From: Asterias amurensis
Taxonomy: Eukaryota; Echinodermata; Asteroidea; Forcipulatida; Asteriidae
NCBI RefSeq assembly: GCF_032118995.1
Contig: NC_092657.1
Span: forward strand, 1,547,891-1,611,890
DNA length: 64,000 nucleotides
Direction: 5' to 3'
Shown: positions 32,666 through 43,794 of the stretch, in pieces
How positions within the stretch are numbered: the stretch's first letter is position 1
Layout of the letters: each line of letters opens with the position of its first letter
Made by a program: the position numbers and the translations under genes
Notes under the pieces: model-generated
Databases searched by the model: none
What the model was told of the DNA's origin: nothing
What the model saw: the letters and a program-made list of their open reading frames with translations, nothing else

Positions 32666-33169
32666 CTTGACGCTGATTAGCACACAGTGCATGAAAGAAA
32701 AGTCTGAATTCGTGGTTGTAACAGTCCGGCCCCTTCAGTCCTGGTGGTCAAACTCAAGTGAGTGTTATCCGAGACGCGAAAAACCGATTATTTGATAATA
32801 AAGTTCAAAGTCCAAAGTCAAGGAATTGTGCAGAAACTCGCAGTGCTTACTCATCAGCCATTACTACGTCAGAATGATCTTTCTGGCGTCGCTCATCAGA
32901 AATATAAACGAGCAAAGTAAACCCGCCGAAATTTCTGTTTCTTCGACAACAGCGTAAGACTGCCAACCGGTTTGTGTCGTCCCACCAGCACAGAATGCAA
33001 GAGATGTTTTAGACAACGAAGGAAAGCAGTATCCATCCGCCTTTTTATGCCAACAATTAAAATCTAAACGTCAATACCAAGTCAAGTTCAGATCGATGTA
33101 TATTAGTGTTTATTTCTGTCATTGTTGCCGCTGTTCTTAACAATTAAACGTGAAGGCTAAAACGTAGAG

Positions 33170-33555
33170 TTAAAGGCATTGGACACTATTGGTAATTACT
33201 CAAGACAATTGTTAGCAGAAAAAAAAATTGGTAAAGAGCAATGGGGAGTTTTTGATAGTATAAAACATTGTGAAAAATGGGTCCCTCTGAAGAAACATAA
33301 TTTTTGAGAAAGAGGTAATGTCTCACTCATTATATTAAGAGACTTGAGGCCTGAAGCCTGAAAGCCTTTATTGGGCAGCTGAAATCACACAAATTGTGCA
33401 ACAAGGATATTTTTACTTTCATTTTTCTCTTGCAACTTTGATGACCAATTGAGCCCAAATTTTCACAGATTTTTAAAATTATTTTGCATATGTTGGGATA
33501 CTTCAAGTGAGAGAACTGGTCTTGAACCATTACCAAAGGTGTACAGTTCCTTTAA
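33170..33555. repeat. Hairpin family P2, divergent copy (unit A)
   Basis: taaaggcattggacactatt at the left and aaggtgtacagttcctttaa at the right, with gaggcctgaagcctgaaagc at the centre. Its twin at 37945-38319 shares the same changes, so it was already in place before the segment duplicated. Confidence 0.7.
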
Positions 33556-33828
33556 TGTAGAGTAAATTAGTGAGAGATGTAACCTCTTTACAGTAATTTG
33601 CACGGACTAGTCAAGCATTGATTATTATTGCCGGTGAAACAATAGACAACATTGTTCTAGTGTAATCTTACCCACGAGTATTGATTATTCTTGCAAACAT
33701 ACGAAGTGCGGTGAAACAAAATGAACAATTATCCTTGTGTAATTTCGCCCACTCAGAATTGTATAACCTCGTGATTACATGCTCATATTCTGCGAAACAA
33801 TATTATTACTACACGACAGAATGGGAGA

Positions 33829-33967
33829 CTTTGGAACGCTAGGTGGCAGCAGACTTACCAGGTAAATTTCCATTGTGTACGTAGTTCTGAGCATGCGCAC
33901 ATTACCGAGAACAATGGACTTTACCTGGTAAGTCTGCTGCCACCAAGCGTCCCAAATGTCTACCATT
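33829..33967. mobile_element. Hairpin family P5 (MITE-like), unit A
   Basis: The arms read gaatgggagactttggaacg...ggtggcagcagacttaccag and inversely ctggtaagtctgctgccacc...cgtcccaaatgtctaccatt. Length is about 140 bp. Other copies: 38584-38732 (duplication twin) and 41571-41707. A half copy is at 39005-39113, and a remote one at about 59610-59690. Confidence 0.75.
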
Positions 33968-34110
33968 GTCCCACGAGGCAACTTTTAAAGGCAGTTTGGA
34001 GGCAACCAGCTGCAGTGCATGCTACATGACCACTTCTGTAGCACACAAGTCATTTTTCGAACATCGTCAGACGAACCACAAGAATAATAGGCGAACATTC
34101 AAATGTGATT

Positions 34111-34391
34111 GTTATACCTCGGTAACAAACTGTGAAGTTTAATTGGTTGAGAACCAATCATGTGACGCGCAACAAAAACACATGTTACATGGCTCGACGG
34201 GCCGGGTAACATGAAAAGTGATGTACACCGGTGTACATCACCTTGATCGTTCCCAGCGTTGGTCGATTTCCAGCGCTGTGTACGAAACAACCGCGGGTTC
34301 GAGGGAATTGTTTCTTGTTCGTCTGCTTATTATACAGTGAATAGTCCGTCGTAATAATGTTTGAAGATGACAACAGAACTTCGAGAAGAGT
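34111..34391. repeat. Repeat family P6
   Basis: Close copy of 21224-21500, including the gtacaccggtgtacatcac palindrome and the cttcgagaagag end. Confidence 0.65.
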
Positions 34392-34609
34392 AATAACAAG
34401 TATACGGCAAAAGACTAATAATAAGGGAATCAATGTGCGGTGAAGAGGTTTTCAACTAGTGGTTTAAACCCCCCGAGGCCTGGTTCTTGATAATTTTACC
34501 GTCCAAACACCCCCACGTGATGCCCTCTCGACCAATCAGAATGGATAGACTGTCTGGAGTATTTATGAATGCCCTTTTAATACGTTGATGAACTTTAATA
34601 TTCAATTTG

Positions 34610-35122
34610 TTAAACGTGAAGAATTGGTCTTCCAACCAGTTTGCAAACAGCTCTGCAATCCCAGTTGCAACTTACATCTAGCCATTTTGTAATTCCTCGT
34701 CTATAATACATTCCACAATCTTCATCCTCTTTGTCGTTGGGTTCTCCAGGATACCAGTTTCTGTAAGCGACCTCTACGTTACCCTCTCTGCACTTCCATC
34801 TCCCCTCCACATCTAGATCGTTGCAGTCAATCCATGCCTTCTCATTCACTGGAATCAAGTTAGTGATAAAATCGCTTTCTTGACTTGAGCTCGGTACAGC
34901 TAAAATACCACCCAGGTTTCTACATTCATCTATAGCTTTGGACCAGGGAAAGTTGGACTCAGTGATCCTGTAGCATGAGTTTCCCCAGTAATGCCAAGAC
35001 TCCGGACAGGATGAGTCGCCATCACTCATAAAAGTAGAACATTGCTGGTCTTGATACGCTACCACGCCAATACAACAGCTAGCTAGGAAGGCAGTGAACG
35101 ATACGAAGGGCACAACATTCAT
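34610..35122 (-). CDS. C-type lectin 3, secreted, single exon, EPN type
   Basis: 170 residues. Signal MNVVPFVSFTAFLASCCIGV, then SSCPESWHYWGNSCYRITES, DECRNLGGILAVPSS, AWIDCNDLDVEGRWKC, YPGEPNDKEDEDC, TKWLDVSC, AVCK and GRPILHV. WLD replaces WND. An upstream module lies about 400 bp 5' of the start. Its duplication twin is the damaged copy at 39.8-40.2 kb. Confidence 0.9.
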   Translation of the reverse strand: MNVVPFVSFTAFLASCCIGVVAYQDQQCSTFMSDGDSSCPESWHYWGNSCYRITESNFPWSKAIDECRNLGGILAVPSSSQESDFITNLIPVNEKAWIDCNDLDVEGRWKCREGNVEVAYRNWYPGEPNDKEDEDCGMYYRRGITKWLDVSCNWDCRAVCKLVGRPILHV

Positions 35123-35514
35123 ATTGACGCTACGTGAGCAAGTTGTGTTGAAATCGTTCCTTTACATCAATAGTACGAGTGTACAGTGAGTTATACTACA
35201 ATTGATTATAGTTGCCTTTTAAACCATGGCAGTGTAGGTGTCAATTTGAGTAGTTGAAGTTAACACACCAGAAGTGTTTTCCAGGGTGATGTTTCCGATA
35301 GCTACATCTTTTTTGTTTATGTTTATAGTTGCCAGTTTTGACGTCTACTTGTACATGAATGTCTAAAAATCTACAAAGAGTTGCTGTTAATTTGTAATAA
35401 TTAGAGATCTACTGACAAAGAGTTGCGAAATGGTTTTCCCGTCGACGAGGAAACAGTTTGCCGTAGACGAACACACAGCGTCAGTTTACACGAAATGAGA
35501 TAAGGAACAGCTCT

Positions 35515-35590
35515 CCAGAGAGACAAAGTCGAACCAATCGGTTGCATCGCAGACGAGTTGTGATATCTCCTATTTCTGTTTCGCAACGAA
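35515..35590 (-). promoter_or_regulatory. Lectin upstream module (for lectin 3)
   Basis: On the minus strand it reads ggagatatcacaactcgtct, then gcgatgcaaccgattggttc (one of the more changed cores) and gactttgtctctctggagag. tttcattggccgacaccaac lies just upstream. Confidence 0.6.
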
Positions 35591-35599
35591 GCTCGATTC

Positions 35600-36570
35600 T
35601 GATCTCGCCTGGTAAAATGCGCACACTTTCATTGGCCGACACCAACACGACCTTTGCAATTCTAGAGCAGTGTCATACCAACTAACAATGTCGGTATGGG
35701 GTTTGTTAGTTTGACCTGAAAATACTAAATTGCTTACGGAGCGTGCTACATTGCTATCGAGCGATGCCACCCTCAACACAGGGGGAGGAAATTGGTAAGA
35801 GAGTGGAACAATTAAGTGTTAATATGCTACGGTCACTGATGGCACCATTGTTATCAGGTATAGTTGTGGACGCATAGAAATAGTCAATTGCTTCACACTT
35901 AAGAGAGTTAATTGCCTATGCCTGGGTAAGGTTTAAATTAATTTTCGGTACCACTCTAAAATCTATTGTTTCCAATTGAGACGTGGTGCAATATTAATTT
36001 TGATAATGAGGCCAAGGTTGCTCCAACACGTCTTTCTGTGACTATTAATAAAAGTCAATACCCAAGATACACCTGTATGGACAGTAAAGGGGGTAATCCT
36101 GTTTTAGCGCTAGGAGAAGTGGCAACGGCCTTTGGAAAAAAACAATTGTAGCCCACGCATTAAAGTGGCCTTCAGGCCTTGTGTGTCTGATGGCGACTTG
36201 CATAATTTTTTTTTTAAATCGTTTAAGTTGTGGTACCTCCTCGTTCTATTCAATAACGAGCCAACAATTAAACTGCAACAGCAAAACGTTAGTCGTGTTT
36301 GCTTTCGAATAAAAATAATACCCCAACTCATTTAGAGGTCGTCATTTCATGGTGTTACATCGCAAACTTTTCTATATCTTATTTCCACCATGCAAAGTTT
36401 CAAATCCTACTTAAAAATAATACCGGCACAGAGGAAAATGTTATCATTCGTGGGCATGCTGGGATAGGATGAAATAATAATAATGATGTCAGACACTTAT
36501 TGGGCTCTCTTACTTAGGGTACCACAGCGCTTTACAAAAAACAGTACAATATGCAAATTTGTCCTAAGCA
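35600..36570. other. Spacer opening duplication unit B
   Basis: From 35905 the sequence matches 31590-31790 (attgcctatgcctgggtaag, attgagacgtggtgca, cacctgtatggac). 36110-36560 has no counterpart in unit A, so it was lost there or gained here. Part of it (aattgtagcccac.cattaaag, tggccttcaggccttgtgtg) recurs at 41380-41470. A P-like tatagcgctttac piece lies near 36520. Confidence 0.5.
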
Positions 36571-36922
36571 ATCAACCATTGAACAAGACAGTTTTGAGAT
36601 GTTTCTTGAAAACTTCAAGTGACTCGGCTGATGAGGGAGACGGTTCTAAAGGAGTTGGGCAGTGTTAAAATGCCCGATCCCCAGCACCGTTGGAACTGCC
36701 AAGAGTGTAGTGTCTAAACCAGAGCGAAGGCTGGGTCATCAGGTTGGTAAATCTTGATGAGACTGGTGAGATATGTATAGGAGCGGTTAGAGACATTTCA
36801 ATGGTGAGGATTTTGAAAACAGTTCGCTGATGGATTGTGAGCCAATGGAGTTGATGGAGGAGTGATATGATGTCGCTGTATTAACAAAACTTGAAAATCA
36901 CAAGGTTTACAAGGTTAAACTG

Positions 36923-37441
36923 TTACACTTGAAGGAATGGTCTGGCGGCCATTTTGCAAACAGCCATATTATGCCGCTGGCAACTCACGTCAAACCACTG
37001 GCGTTTCATTTCACACATCTTAGAAAGGACTACACATTGTTCATTTACTTTGTTGTCAGGTTGAGTAGGATCCCAGTTTCTATAGGTGATCTCTTCGTTA
37101 CCCTCTCTGCACTTCCATATCCCCTTCACCTCTTGATCATTACAGTCGATCCATACATCGCTATCATCTGGTACCCAGTTCACGATTACATCGTTTTCTT
37201 GATCGGAGCTTGGTACACACAGAACACCACCCAGGTTTCTACACTCGTCTCTAGCTTCTGACCAACTAAATCTCGTCTCAGTGATCTTGTAGCATGAGTT
37301 TCCCCAGTAATGCCAAGACTCCGGACAGGATGAGTTGTCACTCATAAAAGTAAAACATTGCTGGTGTCGAGATGAAACCACTCCAAAACAACAGTTGTGT
37401 AGCAAGGCACTGACTAACAGGTACAACACAAAATATAACAT
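36923..37441 (-). CDS. C-type lectin 4, secreted, single exon, QPD type
   Basis: 172 residues, twin of lectin 2. The motif is DPTQPDNK instead of DPTEPNNK: two base changes turn the mannose-type EPN into the galactose-type QPD. It also has two cysteines that lectin 2 lacks, in GGVLCVPSS and in LSKMCEMKRQ. Otherwise the landmarks are kept: SSCPESWHYWGNSCYKITET, WIDCNDQEVKGIWKC, NEQCVV, QWFDVSC, AVCKMA and RPFLQV. The reading frame is whole, which argues that it is expressed or only recently made. Confidence 0.9.
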   Translation of the reverse strand: MLYFVLYLLVSALLHNCCFGVVSSRHQQCFTFMSDNSSCPESWHYWGNSCYKITETRFSWSEARDECRNLGGVLCVPSSDQENDVIVNWVPDDSDVWIDCNDQEVKGIWKCREGNEEITYRNWDPTQPDNKVNEQCVVLSKMCEMKRQWFDVSCQRHNMAVCKMAARPFLQV

Positions 37442-37944
37442 CTTGACGCTGATGAGCACACAGTGCATGAAAGAAAAGTTTGAAATCGTGGTTGTAACAG
37501 TCCGGCCCCTTCAGTCCTGGTGTGGTCAAACTCAAGTGAGTGTTATCCGAGACTCGAAAAACCGATTGTTTGATAATAAAGTCGAAAGTCCAAAGTCATG
37601 GAATTGTGCAGAAACTCGCAGTGCTTATTCAGCAGCCATTAAGTCAGAATGATCTTTCTGGAGTCGCTCATCAGAAATAAAAACGAGCAAAGAAAACCTG
37701 CCGAAATTGTTGTTTTTTCGACAACAGCGTAAGACTGCCAACCGATTTGTGTCGCCCCACCAGCACAGAATGCAAAAGATGTTTTAGACAATGAAGGAAA
37801 GCAGTAAATGTCCGCCTTTTGATGCCAACAATTAAAATCTAAACGTCAATACCAAGGCAAGTTCAGATCGATGTATATTAATGTTTATTTCTGTCATTGT
37901 TGCCGCTGTTCTTAACAATTAAACGTGAAGGCTAAAACGTAGAG

Positions 37945-38319
37945 TTAAAGGCATTGGACACTATTGGTAATTACTCAAGACAATTGTAAGCATAAGAACA
38001 AACTTGGCAAATTTGGTAAAGAGCAATGGGGAGTTTTTGATAGTATTGTAAAACCTTGTGAAAAATTGCTCCCTCTTGAGAAAGAGGTAATTTCTCACTC
38101 ATAATATTAAGAGACTTGAGGCCTGAAGCCTTTATTGGGCAGCTGAAATCACACAAATTGTGCAAAAAGGTTGCTTTTACTTTAATTTTTCTCTTGCAAC
38201 TTTGATGACCAATTGAGCCCAAATTTGCACAGATTTTTAAAATTATTTTGCATATGTTGGGATACTTCAAGTGAGAGAACTGGTCTTGAACCATTACCAA
38301 AGGTGTACAGTTCCTTTAA
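37945..38319. repeat. Hairpin family P2, divergent copy (unit B)
   Basis: Twin of 33170-33555 with a shared left end (ttaaaggcattggacactat), shared right end and the same gaggcctgaagcc centre. Confidence 0.7.
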
Positions 38320-38583
38320 TGTAGAGTAAATTAGCGAGAGATGTAACCTCTTTACAGTAATTTGCAAGGACTAGTCAAGCATTGATTATTATTGCCGGTG
38401 AAACAATAGACAACATTGTTCTAGTGTAATCTTACCCACGAGTATTGATTATTCTTGCAAACATACGAAGTGCGGTGAAACAAAATGAACAATTATCCTT
38501 GTGTAATTTCGCCCACTCAGAATTGTATAACCTCGTGATTACATGCTCATATTCTGCGAAACAATATTATTACTACACGACAG

Positions 38584-38732
38584 AATGGGAGACTTTGGAA
38601 CGCTAGGTGGCAGCAGACTTACCAGGTAAATTTCCATTGTGTAGGTAGTTCTGAGCATGCGCACATTACCGAGAACAATGGACTTTACCTGGTAAGTTTG
38701 CTGCCACCAAGCGTCCCAAAAGTCTCCCATTG
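38584..38732. mobile_element. Hairpin family P5, unit B
   Basis: Twin of 33829-33967 with a few base changes. Duplicated together with its flanks. Confidence 0.75.
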
Positions 38733-38884
38733 TCCCACGAGGCAACTTTTACAGGCAGTTTGGAGGCAACCAGCTGCAGTGCATGCTACTTGACCACTTC
38801 TGTAGCACACAAGTATTTTTTTCGAACATCGTCAGACGACTCACAAGAATAATAGGCGAACATTCAAATGTGAATGATATAGAA

Positions 38885-39113
38885 AGGTTTGCGGTAACAC
38901 CATGTAATGACTATCTCTAATGAGTTGGTGTGGTTCTGAAAAGAACCGTTGGTTTCAACTCGACGTTTCGATCAGTATGCTCTGATCGTCTTTCTCCAGA
39001 AGATTCTCCAGAACAACTTGCGTAGTTCTGAGCATGCGCACATTGTAGAGAACAATGGATTTTACCTGGTAGGTCTGCTGCCACCAAGCGTCACAAAAGT
39101 CCCCCATTGTGTT
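38885..39113. repeat. Composite of two broken hairpin families
   Basis: First the ggtaacaccatgtaa / tcaactcgacgtttcgatca / cagtatgctctgatcgtctt block related to 11060-11400. Then the right half of P5 (tttacctggtaggtctgctg, ccaccaagcgtcacaaaagt). It has no counterpart in unit A. Confidence 0.55.
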
Positions 39114-39189
39114 AGACTGGGCCCCTGTCTTTATCCGCAAGGATACACGAGCCTCGAAGAATGACGTCAGACGTCCAGGCTACCATTGT

Positions 39190-39430
39190 GTCTGCACTTT
39201 CATGTCCCCTCTACATACATATCATTACAGCGAAACTTTCATTACAGTCAACAATTCAGGCAGCATCACTCAGGTGCTAAAGAGATATTTTTGATTTCTC
39301 AACCGATCTGAATGGTTTTGGAGAGCTGTTAATATTATGTCCCTCCATATTAGTATAAATGATTCTTCTGACCTTGCTTATTTCTGCACTTTCGTGTCCC
39401 CTCCAGCTCCAGGTAAAGATCGTTACAGTC
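39190..39430 (-). pseudogene. Two short lectin relics
   Basis: At 39195-39235 and 39385-39425 the reverse strand gives decayed versions of the CND..VEG.WKC block (for example gatatgtatgtagaggggac followed by a tgaaagtgcag end). Both are followed by a shared acagtcaacaattcaggcag. Only about 40 bp of lectin similarity survives in each. Confidence 0.4.
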
Positions 39431-39778
39431 AAACCTTTTTTTACAGTGAACAATTCAGGCAGGCAGCAAATCACTCAGTTGTTATAGAAAGACAAATTTG
39501 ACTTCTGAACCGATCTGAGAGATGGCAAAAGACTAATAATAAGGGAACCAATGTGCGGTAGAGAGGTTTTCAACTTGTGGTTTTAACCCGCCGAGGCCTG
39601 GTTCTTGATAATTTTACCGTCCAAACACCCCCACGTGATGCCCTCTCGACCAATCAGAATGGATAGACTGTCTGGAGTATTTATGAATGCCCTTTTAATA
39701 CGTTGATGAACTTTGATATTCAATTTGTTAAACGTGAAGGATTGGTCTTCCAACCAGTTTGCAAACAGCTCTGCAATC

Positions 39779-40192
39779 TCAGTTGCAACTTACATCTAGC
39801 CATTTTGTAATTCCTCGTCTATAATACATTCCACAATCTTCATCCTCTTTGTCGTTGGGTTCTCCAGGATACCAGTTTCTGTAAGCGACCTCTACGTTAC
39901 CCTCTCTACACTTCCATGGAATCAAGTTAGCGATAAAATCGCTTTCTTGACTTGAACTCGGTACAGCTAAAACACCACCCAGGTTTCTACACTCATCTCT
40001 AGCTTTGGACCAGGGAAAGTTGGACTCAGTGATCCTGTAGCATGAGTTTCCCCAGTAATGCCAAGCCTCCGGACAGGATGAATTGTCACTCACAAAAGTA
40101 GGGCATTCCGGATCTTGAGATGCAACCACTCCGAAACAAGAGCTACTTATTAGCAACGAAGTCGAAAATATGACGGACACTAAACACAACAT
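39779..40192 (-). pseudogene. C-type lectin 5, damaged twin of lectin 3
   Basis: The signal peptide MLCLVSVIFSTSLLISSSCFG and the first half of the domain are intact (SSCPEAWHYWGNSCYRITES, DECRNLGGVLAVPSS). Compared with lectin 3, 17 residues including AWIDCNDLDVEG are missing by an in-frame deletion, leaving IPWKCREG. The codon for Trp after DVSCN is TGA, so the last Cys and the GRPILHV tail are lost. The deletion removes WIDC but keeps WKC, leaving that Cys unpaired. An upstream module is still present at 40672-40760. Probably non-functional, though a secreted 137-residue product cannot be ruled out. Confidence 0.85.
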
Positions 40193-40671
40193 GATGACAC
40201 GAATGTTAACACTGTTTAGAATTGAAGCAGACTTGTTCTCTATGAGAGGGTTCGCAGGAAAAACATCCACATCGACTACCAAAATCTACAATAATGTGTG
40301 ATTCTTTCGTGTTAAGTTTCCCTTACTGTACTGTCCTGGGTCTCTTGCGGTTAAGCGGACAATTTTTATTTTGAGAGTTTTCCCCCATCAAGGGAACAGT
40401 TTGACGTAGATGAACACGAAACGTCAGTTTACATGATCTCTCCACAATGTAGATCACGAGGTGCCTACATGCTGTCTACATGCGAGATCCATTCTCCTTT
40501 AAAAGCTATGAAGGAAAATATCCAGCTGGGTGACCAACATTCTAAAACAAGTTGTGCGTGGAGTCAAAATTCTCTGGCTGTTACTGGCAACTGTTTTCAA
40601 AATAGTTTTGATGCTCAAATGTGTAAATATTGGCGTAGGTGAACCCACAATGTGGCTCTACACGGTACGAA

Positions 40672-40760
40672 TGATGTTCTTCTCAGAGAGACAAAGTCGA
40701 CCCAAACGGTTGCATCGCAGACGAGTTGTGATATCTCCTATTACTGTTTCGCAACGAAGG
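40672..40760 (-). promoter_or_regulatory. Lectin upstream module (for damaged lectin 5)
   Basis: Reverse strand: aataggagatatcacaactc, gtctgcgatgcaaccgtttg, ggtcgactttgtctctctga and gaagaacatcattcgtac. ccaatcaaagtgtgcgcatt lies just upstream. Sequence is as well kept as at intact genes. Confidence 0.6.
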
Positions 40761-40799
40761 TCGATTTTGATCTCGCCTGCTAAAATGCGCACACTTTGA

Positions 40800-41570
40800 T
40801 TGGCTGACACCAACAAGGAATCATAAATAAACATGAAAACGGGTACCATTAGAGACAATTAAACTAAAATAAAACGGCATTGGATGTACTCAGTAACAAT
40901 TACTATCGTCATCTGCTCGTGGTGTGAGAAAAAAATCCATTGTTCACACGCTTGAAAAAAGACTTTATTTAAGCATGGCTAGAGAAATTACAATTTCTTT
41001 TTGAAATTGCGCCTTTGCAATTTTACAGCTCACGCAAACACACCCACACAAGACAAGGGGGGGGGGGTCGATACCTATTTAGCTGCCAGTATTATGCATC
41101 AATACGTATGGCAGGAGTGTTTTTGTTGATAATATTAGTATGTCGCGGTAGTGGAGTCTTGTTCCGAGACGTCGTCCTGCTTATGCCAATACGTATAGCT
41201 TGGAGCGCTTCTTTAATTACTGTACATGAAAAACCTTGACTACGGTCGGATCAATAGAAAGACCTATTCTTCAACACTACCATTGCAGCCAACTGGTTCG
41301 CCAGGCTTAATAGTGATAATATTAGGTAGGCCTACCAAGCCCCATCAATAATTTGAATACATTCTTGTTTCAGCCCTAGGAGTAGGTGGCAATGTCCTCT
41401 AGAAAAAAATAATTGTAGCCCACACCTTGAAGTGGCCTTCAGGCCTTGCGTGTCAGGCGACTTGCATTAGACAAAAAACAAAAAAAAAACAAAAAAAAAA
41501 CTTTCTGTACCGGGGGAAGAACTCAGTACAATCAATCCAAGAATTTATCACAGCAAGTGCAATGGGAGAC
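40800..41570. other. Spacer with low-complexity tracts
   Basis: A G-run at 41059-41067, poly-A tracts at 41465-41500, and a repeat shared with 36100-36210 at 41370-41475. No gene recognised. Confidence 0.4.
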
Positions 41571-41707
41571 TTTGGGACGCTAGGTGGCAGCAGACTTACC
41601 AGGTAAATTTCCATTGTTTACGTAGTTCTGAGCGTGCGCATATGACCGAGAACGATGGATTTTACCTGGTAAGTCTGCTGCCACCAAGCGTCCCAAAAGT
41701 CTCCCAT
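41571..41707. mobile_element. Hairpin family P5
   Basis: aatgggagactttgggacgc at the left and its inverse gcgtcccaaaagtctcccat at the right, with the usual cagcagacttaccaggtaaa arm. The flanks are unrelated to the unit A/B twins, so this is an independent insertion. Confidence 0.8.
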
Positions 41708-42112
41708 TATTTTTATTCGACACATAATGAGGGGTTACAAAACTACACCTAACACTGTGGGGCATATGCAATGATTACCGTGCATTCGAAATTTTGATAT
41801 AGGAACATGATAATCTTTTCTGATTTCTACCTGACATAATGGAAATAGCATTCTAAAAACTAACCGCCATTGCTTATTTTGATTGCAGCTATTAAAACAA
41901 GCATGTATTGAATACAAACATAACCCTTGTGAAAGACCTAACAAGTTTTCCGGGGTTTTTTTTGTTATAAGAAAGAGATAATTTATTTATTTTTTAAACG
42001 TTGATTATAAGATTGAGTACTGTCTGCCACAACACCATTACAGCAGCAATTCTATTAAACATGATGAATTATTTTCCTAAATATCTGTAAGTTGTACGAC
42101 TATAGATCAAGA

Positions 42113-42498
42113 TTAAAGGAACACGTTGCCTTGGATCGGTCGAGTTGGTCTTTGAAAAGCGTTTGTAACCGTTTGTTAATGCATAATGGTTGGTAGGATG
42201 TTTTAAAAGTAGAATACAATGATCCAAACAAATTTGCCTCGAAATTGCGTGGTTTTCCCTTTTGCTTTGCGAACTTCTACGGTCGGCCATTTATGGGAGT
42301 AACAAATTTGACTCCCATAAATGGCCGACCGTGTTAGTCGACGAGATAAAAGGAAAACCACGCAATTTCGAGGCATTATTTGTTTGGATCAATGTATTCT
42401 ACTTTTAAAACATCTTTCCAACCGTATGCATTTTATAACAAACGGTTACGGCTTTTCAAAGACCAACTCGACCGATCCAAGGCAACGTGTTCCTTTAA
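42113..42498. mobile_element. Hairpin family P1, full copy
   Basis: ttaaaggaacacgttgcctt at the left and aaggcaacgtgttcctttaa at the right are exact inverses, with the centre ggagtaacaaatttgactcc. The cleanest P1 copy in the window. Confidence 0.9.
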
Positions 42499-42894
42499 TG
42501 TTCACTGAACTAACACAAGACAAGATGTGTGATAAAAGCAACCACTATTGCACTAGTGTCTACTTAATTATTTTGGTAGGAGATAATCTAAGCGAAGTAT
42601 CATAGCTATATTGAAATATTTGTAACTGTTTTGGCTCTAGTTAAAATGTCATGATGTCTCTGCTGTCTACTACACACCGTCCCAACAGAAATTTTAATGA
42701 GCATAGTTGAGCATGAGATTGTTTTCTTAAAATATCTGAGACTAATGTCTCCAACACTATAACCATAATTTGCAATACATTTTTACTTAATTGACACAAA
42801 GAAATGTAATGAAAGCAACAACTGTTGCACTAGTGTCTACTGTATTATTTTCTTTAACAATAAATGTGCCATTGCGCAGTTGCTAGTTAAAGGC

Positions 42895-42975
42895 GCCATT
42901 TGGTTTAAAGGTTTAAAGGTTTAAAGGTTTAAAGGTTTAAAGGTTTAAAGGTTTAAAGGTTTAAAGGTTTGAAGG
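42895..42975. repeat. GGTTTAAA microsatellite
   Basis: About eight tandem units of ggtttaaa, decaying to ggtttgaa. It is bracketed by two direct copies of aggcgccatttggtttaaag at 42890 and 42981. Confidence 0.85.
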
Positions 42976-43214
42976 TTTGAAGGCGCCATTTGGTTTAAAG
43001 GTTTAAGCGTCATTGCTAGTTAAAACTAGCTTCACCAAATATAACCCAGTGATTTATTTTGTTACGAAACGGACTAAGACAGTTTCGGGGGAAATTTCAG
43101 CTGTTTCGTAAAACATTTTCGAGTTTTTAATGTATTAGCTTTCACGTAAAAATTACTTATCTTGGTGTAATTCAGGGTACTATAAGTTTGTCACAGTGCA
43201 CGTACGTACACAGC

Positions 43215-43380
43215 CGCCGATTTCACAAAACTCTTCCTAACTTAAGACTAATCTTAGGACTTAGGACGAGTCCCAACCCTGCACTGTAGCATAGAGACCT
43301 GAAGATTAATCCTAAGTTAGGAAGAGTTACTCGTCCTAACTCGAGATAAGACAAGTCCTAACTCTTTGTGAGAAAATTTG
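43215..43380. repeat. Palindromic repeat, taggacgagt type
   Basis: The arms tttcacaaaactcttcctaa, ttaggacttaggacgagtcc and the inverse taggaagagttactcgtcct fold together. A close copy lies at 60122-60300 with the same gtcccaaccctgcactgtag core. Confidence 0.65.
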
Positions 43381-43410
43381 CAAGTTCCATTAATTCAATG
43401 AGCAGCTGTT

Positions 43411-43794
43411 TTTATAGGCAGTGGACACTATTGGTAGTTACTCAAAATAATTATTAGCGTAAAACCTTACTTGGTATTTAACGAGTAATGGGGAGCTGTT
43501 GATAGTATAAAACATTGTGAGAAACGGTTCGAAGTAACGTAGTTTTCGAGAAAGAAGTAATTTTCCACGAATTTGATTTCAAGACCTCAGAATTAGGTTG
43601 AGGTCTCGAAATCAAGCATCTGAAAGCACACAACTTCGTGTGACAAGGGTGTTTTTTCTTTCATTATTATCTCGCAACTTCGATGACCAATTGAGCTCAA
43701 ATTTTCACAGGTTTGTTATTTCATGCATACGTTGAGATACACCAAGTGAGAAGCCTGATCTTTGACATCTACCAATAGCGTCCAGTGTCTTTAA
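43411..43794. mobile_element. Hairpin family P2, full copy
   Basis: tataggcagtggacactatt at the left and gcgtccagtgtctttaag at the right. Centre ttgaggtctcgaaatcaagc and the rest follow the reference copy at 16525-16890. Confidence 0.8.
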
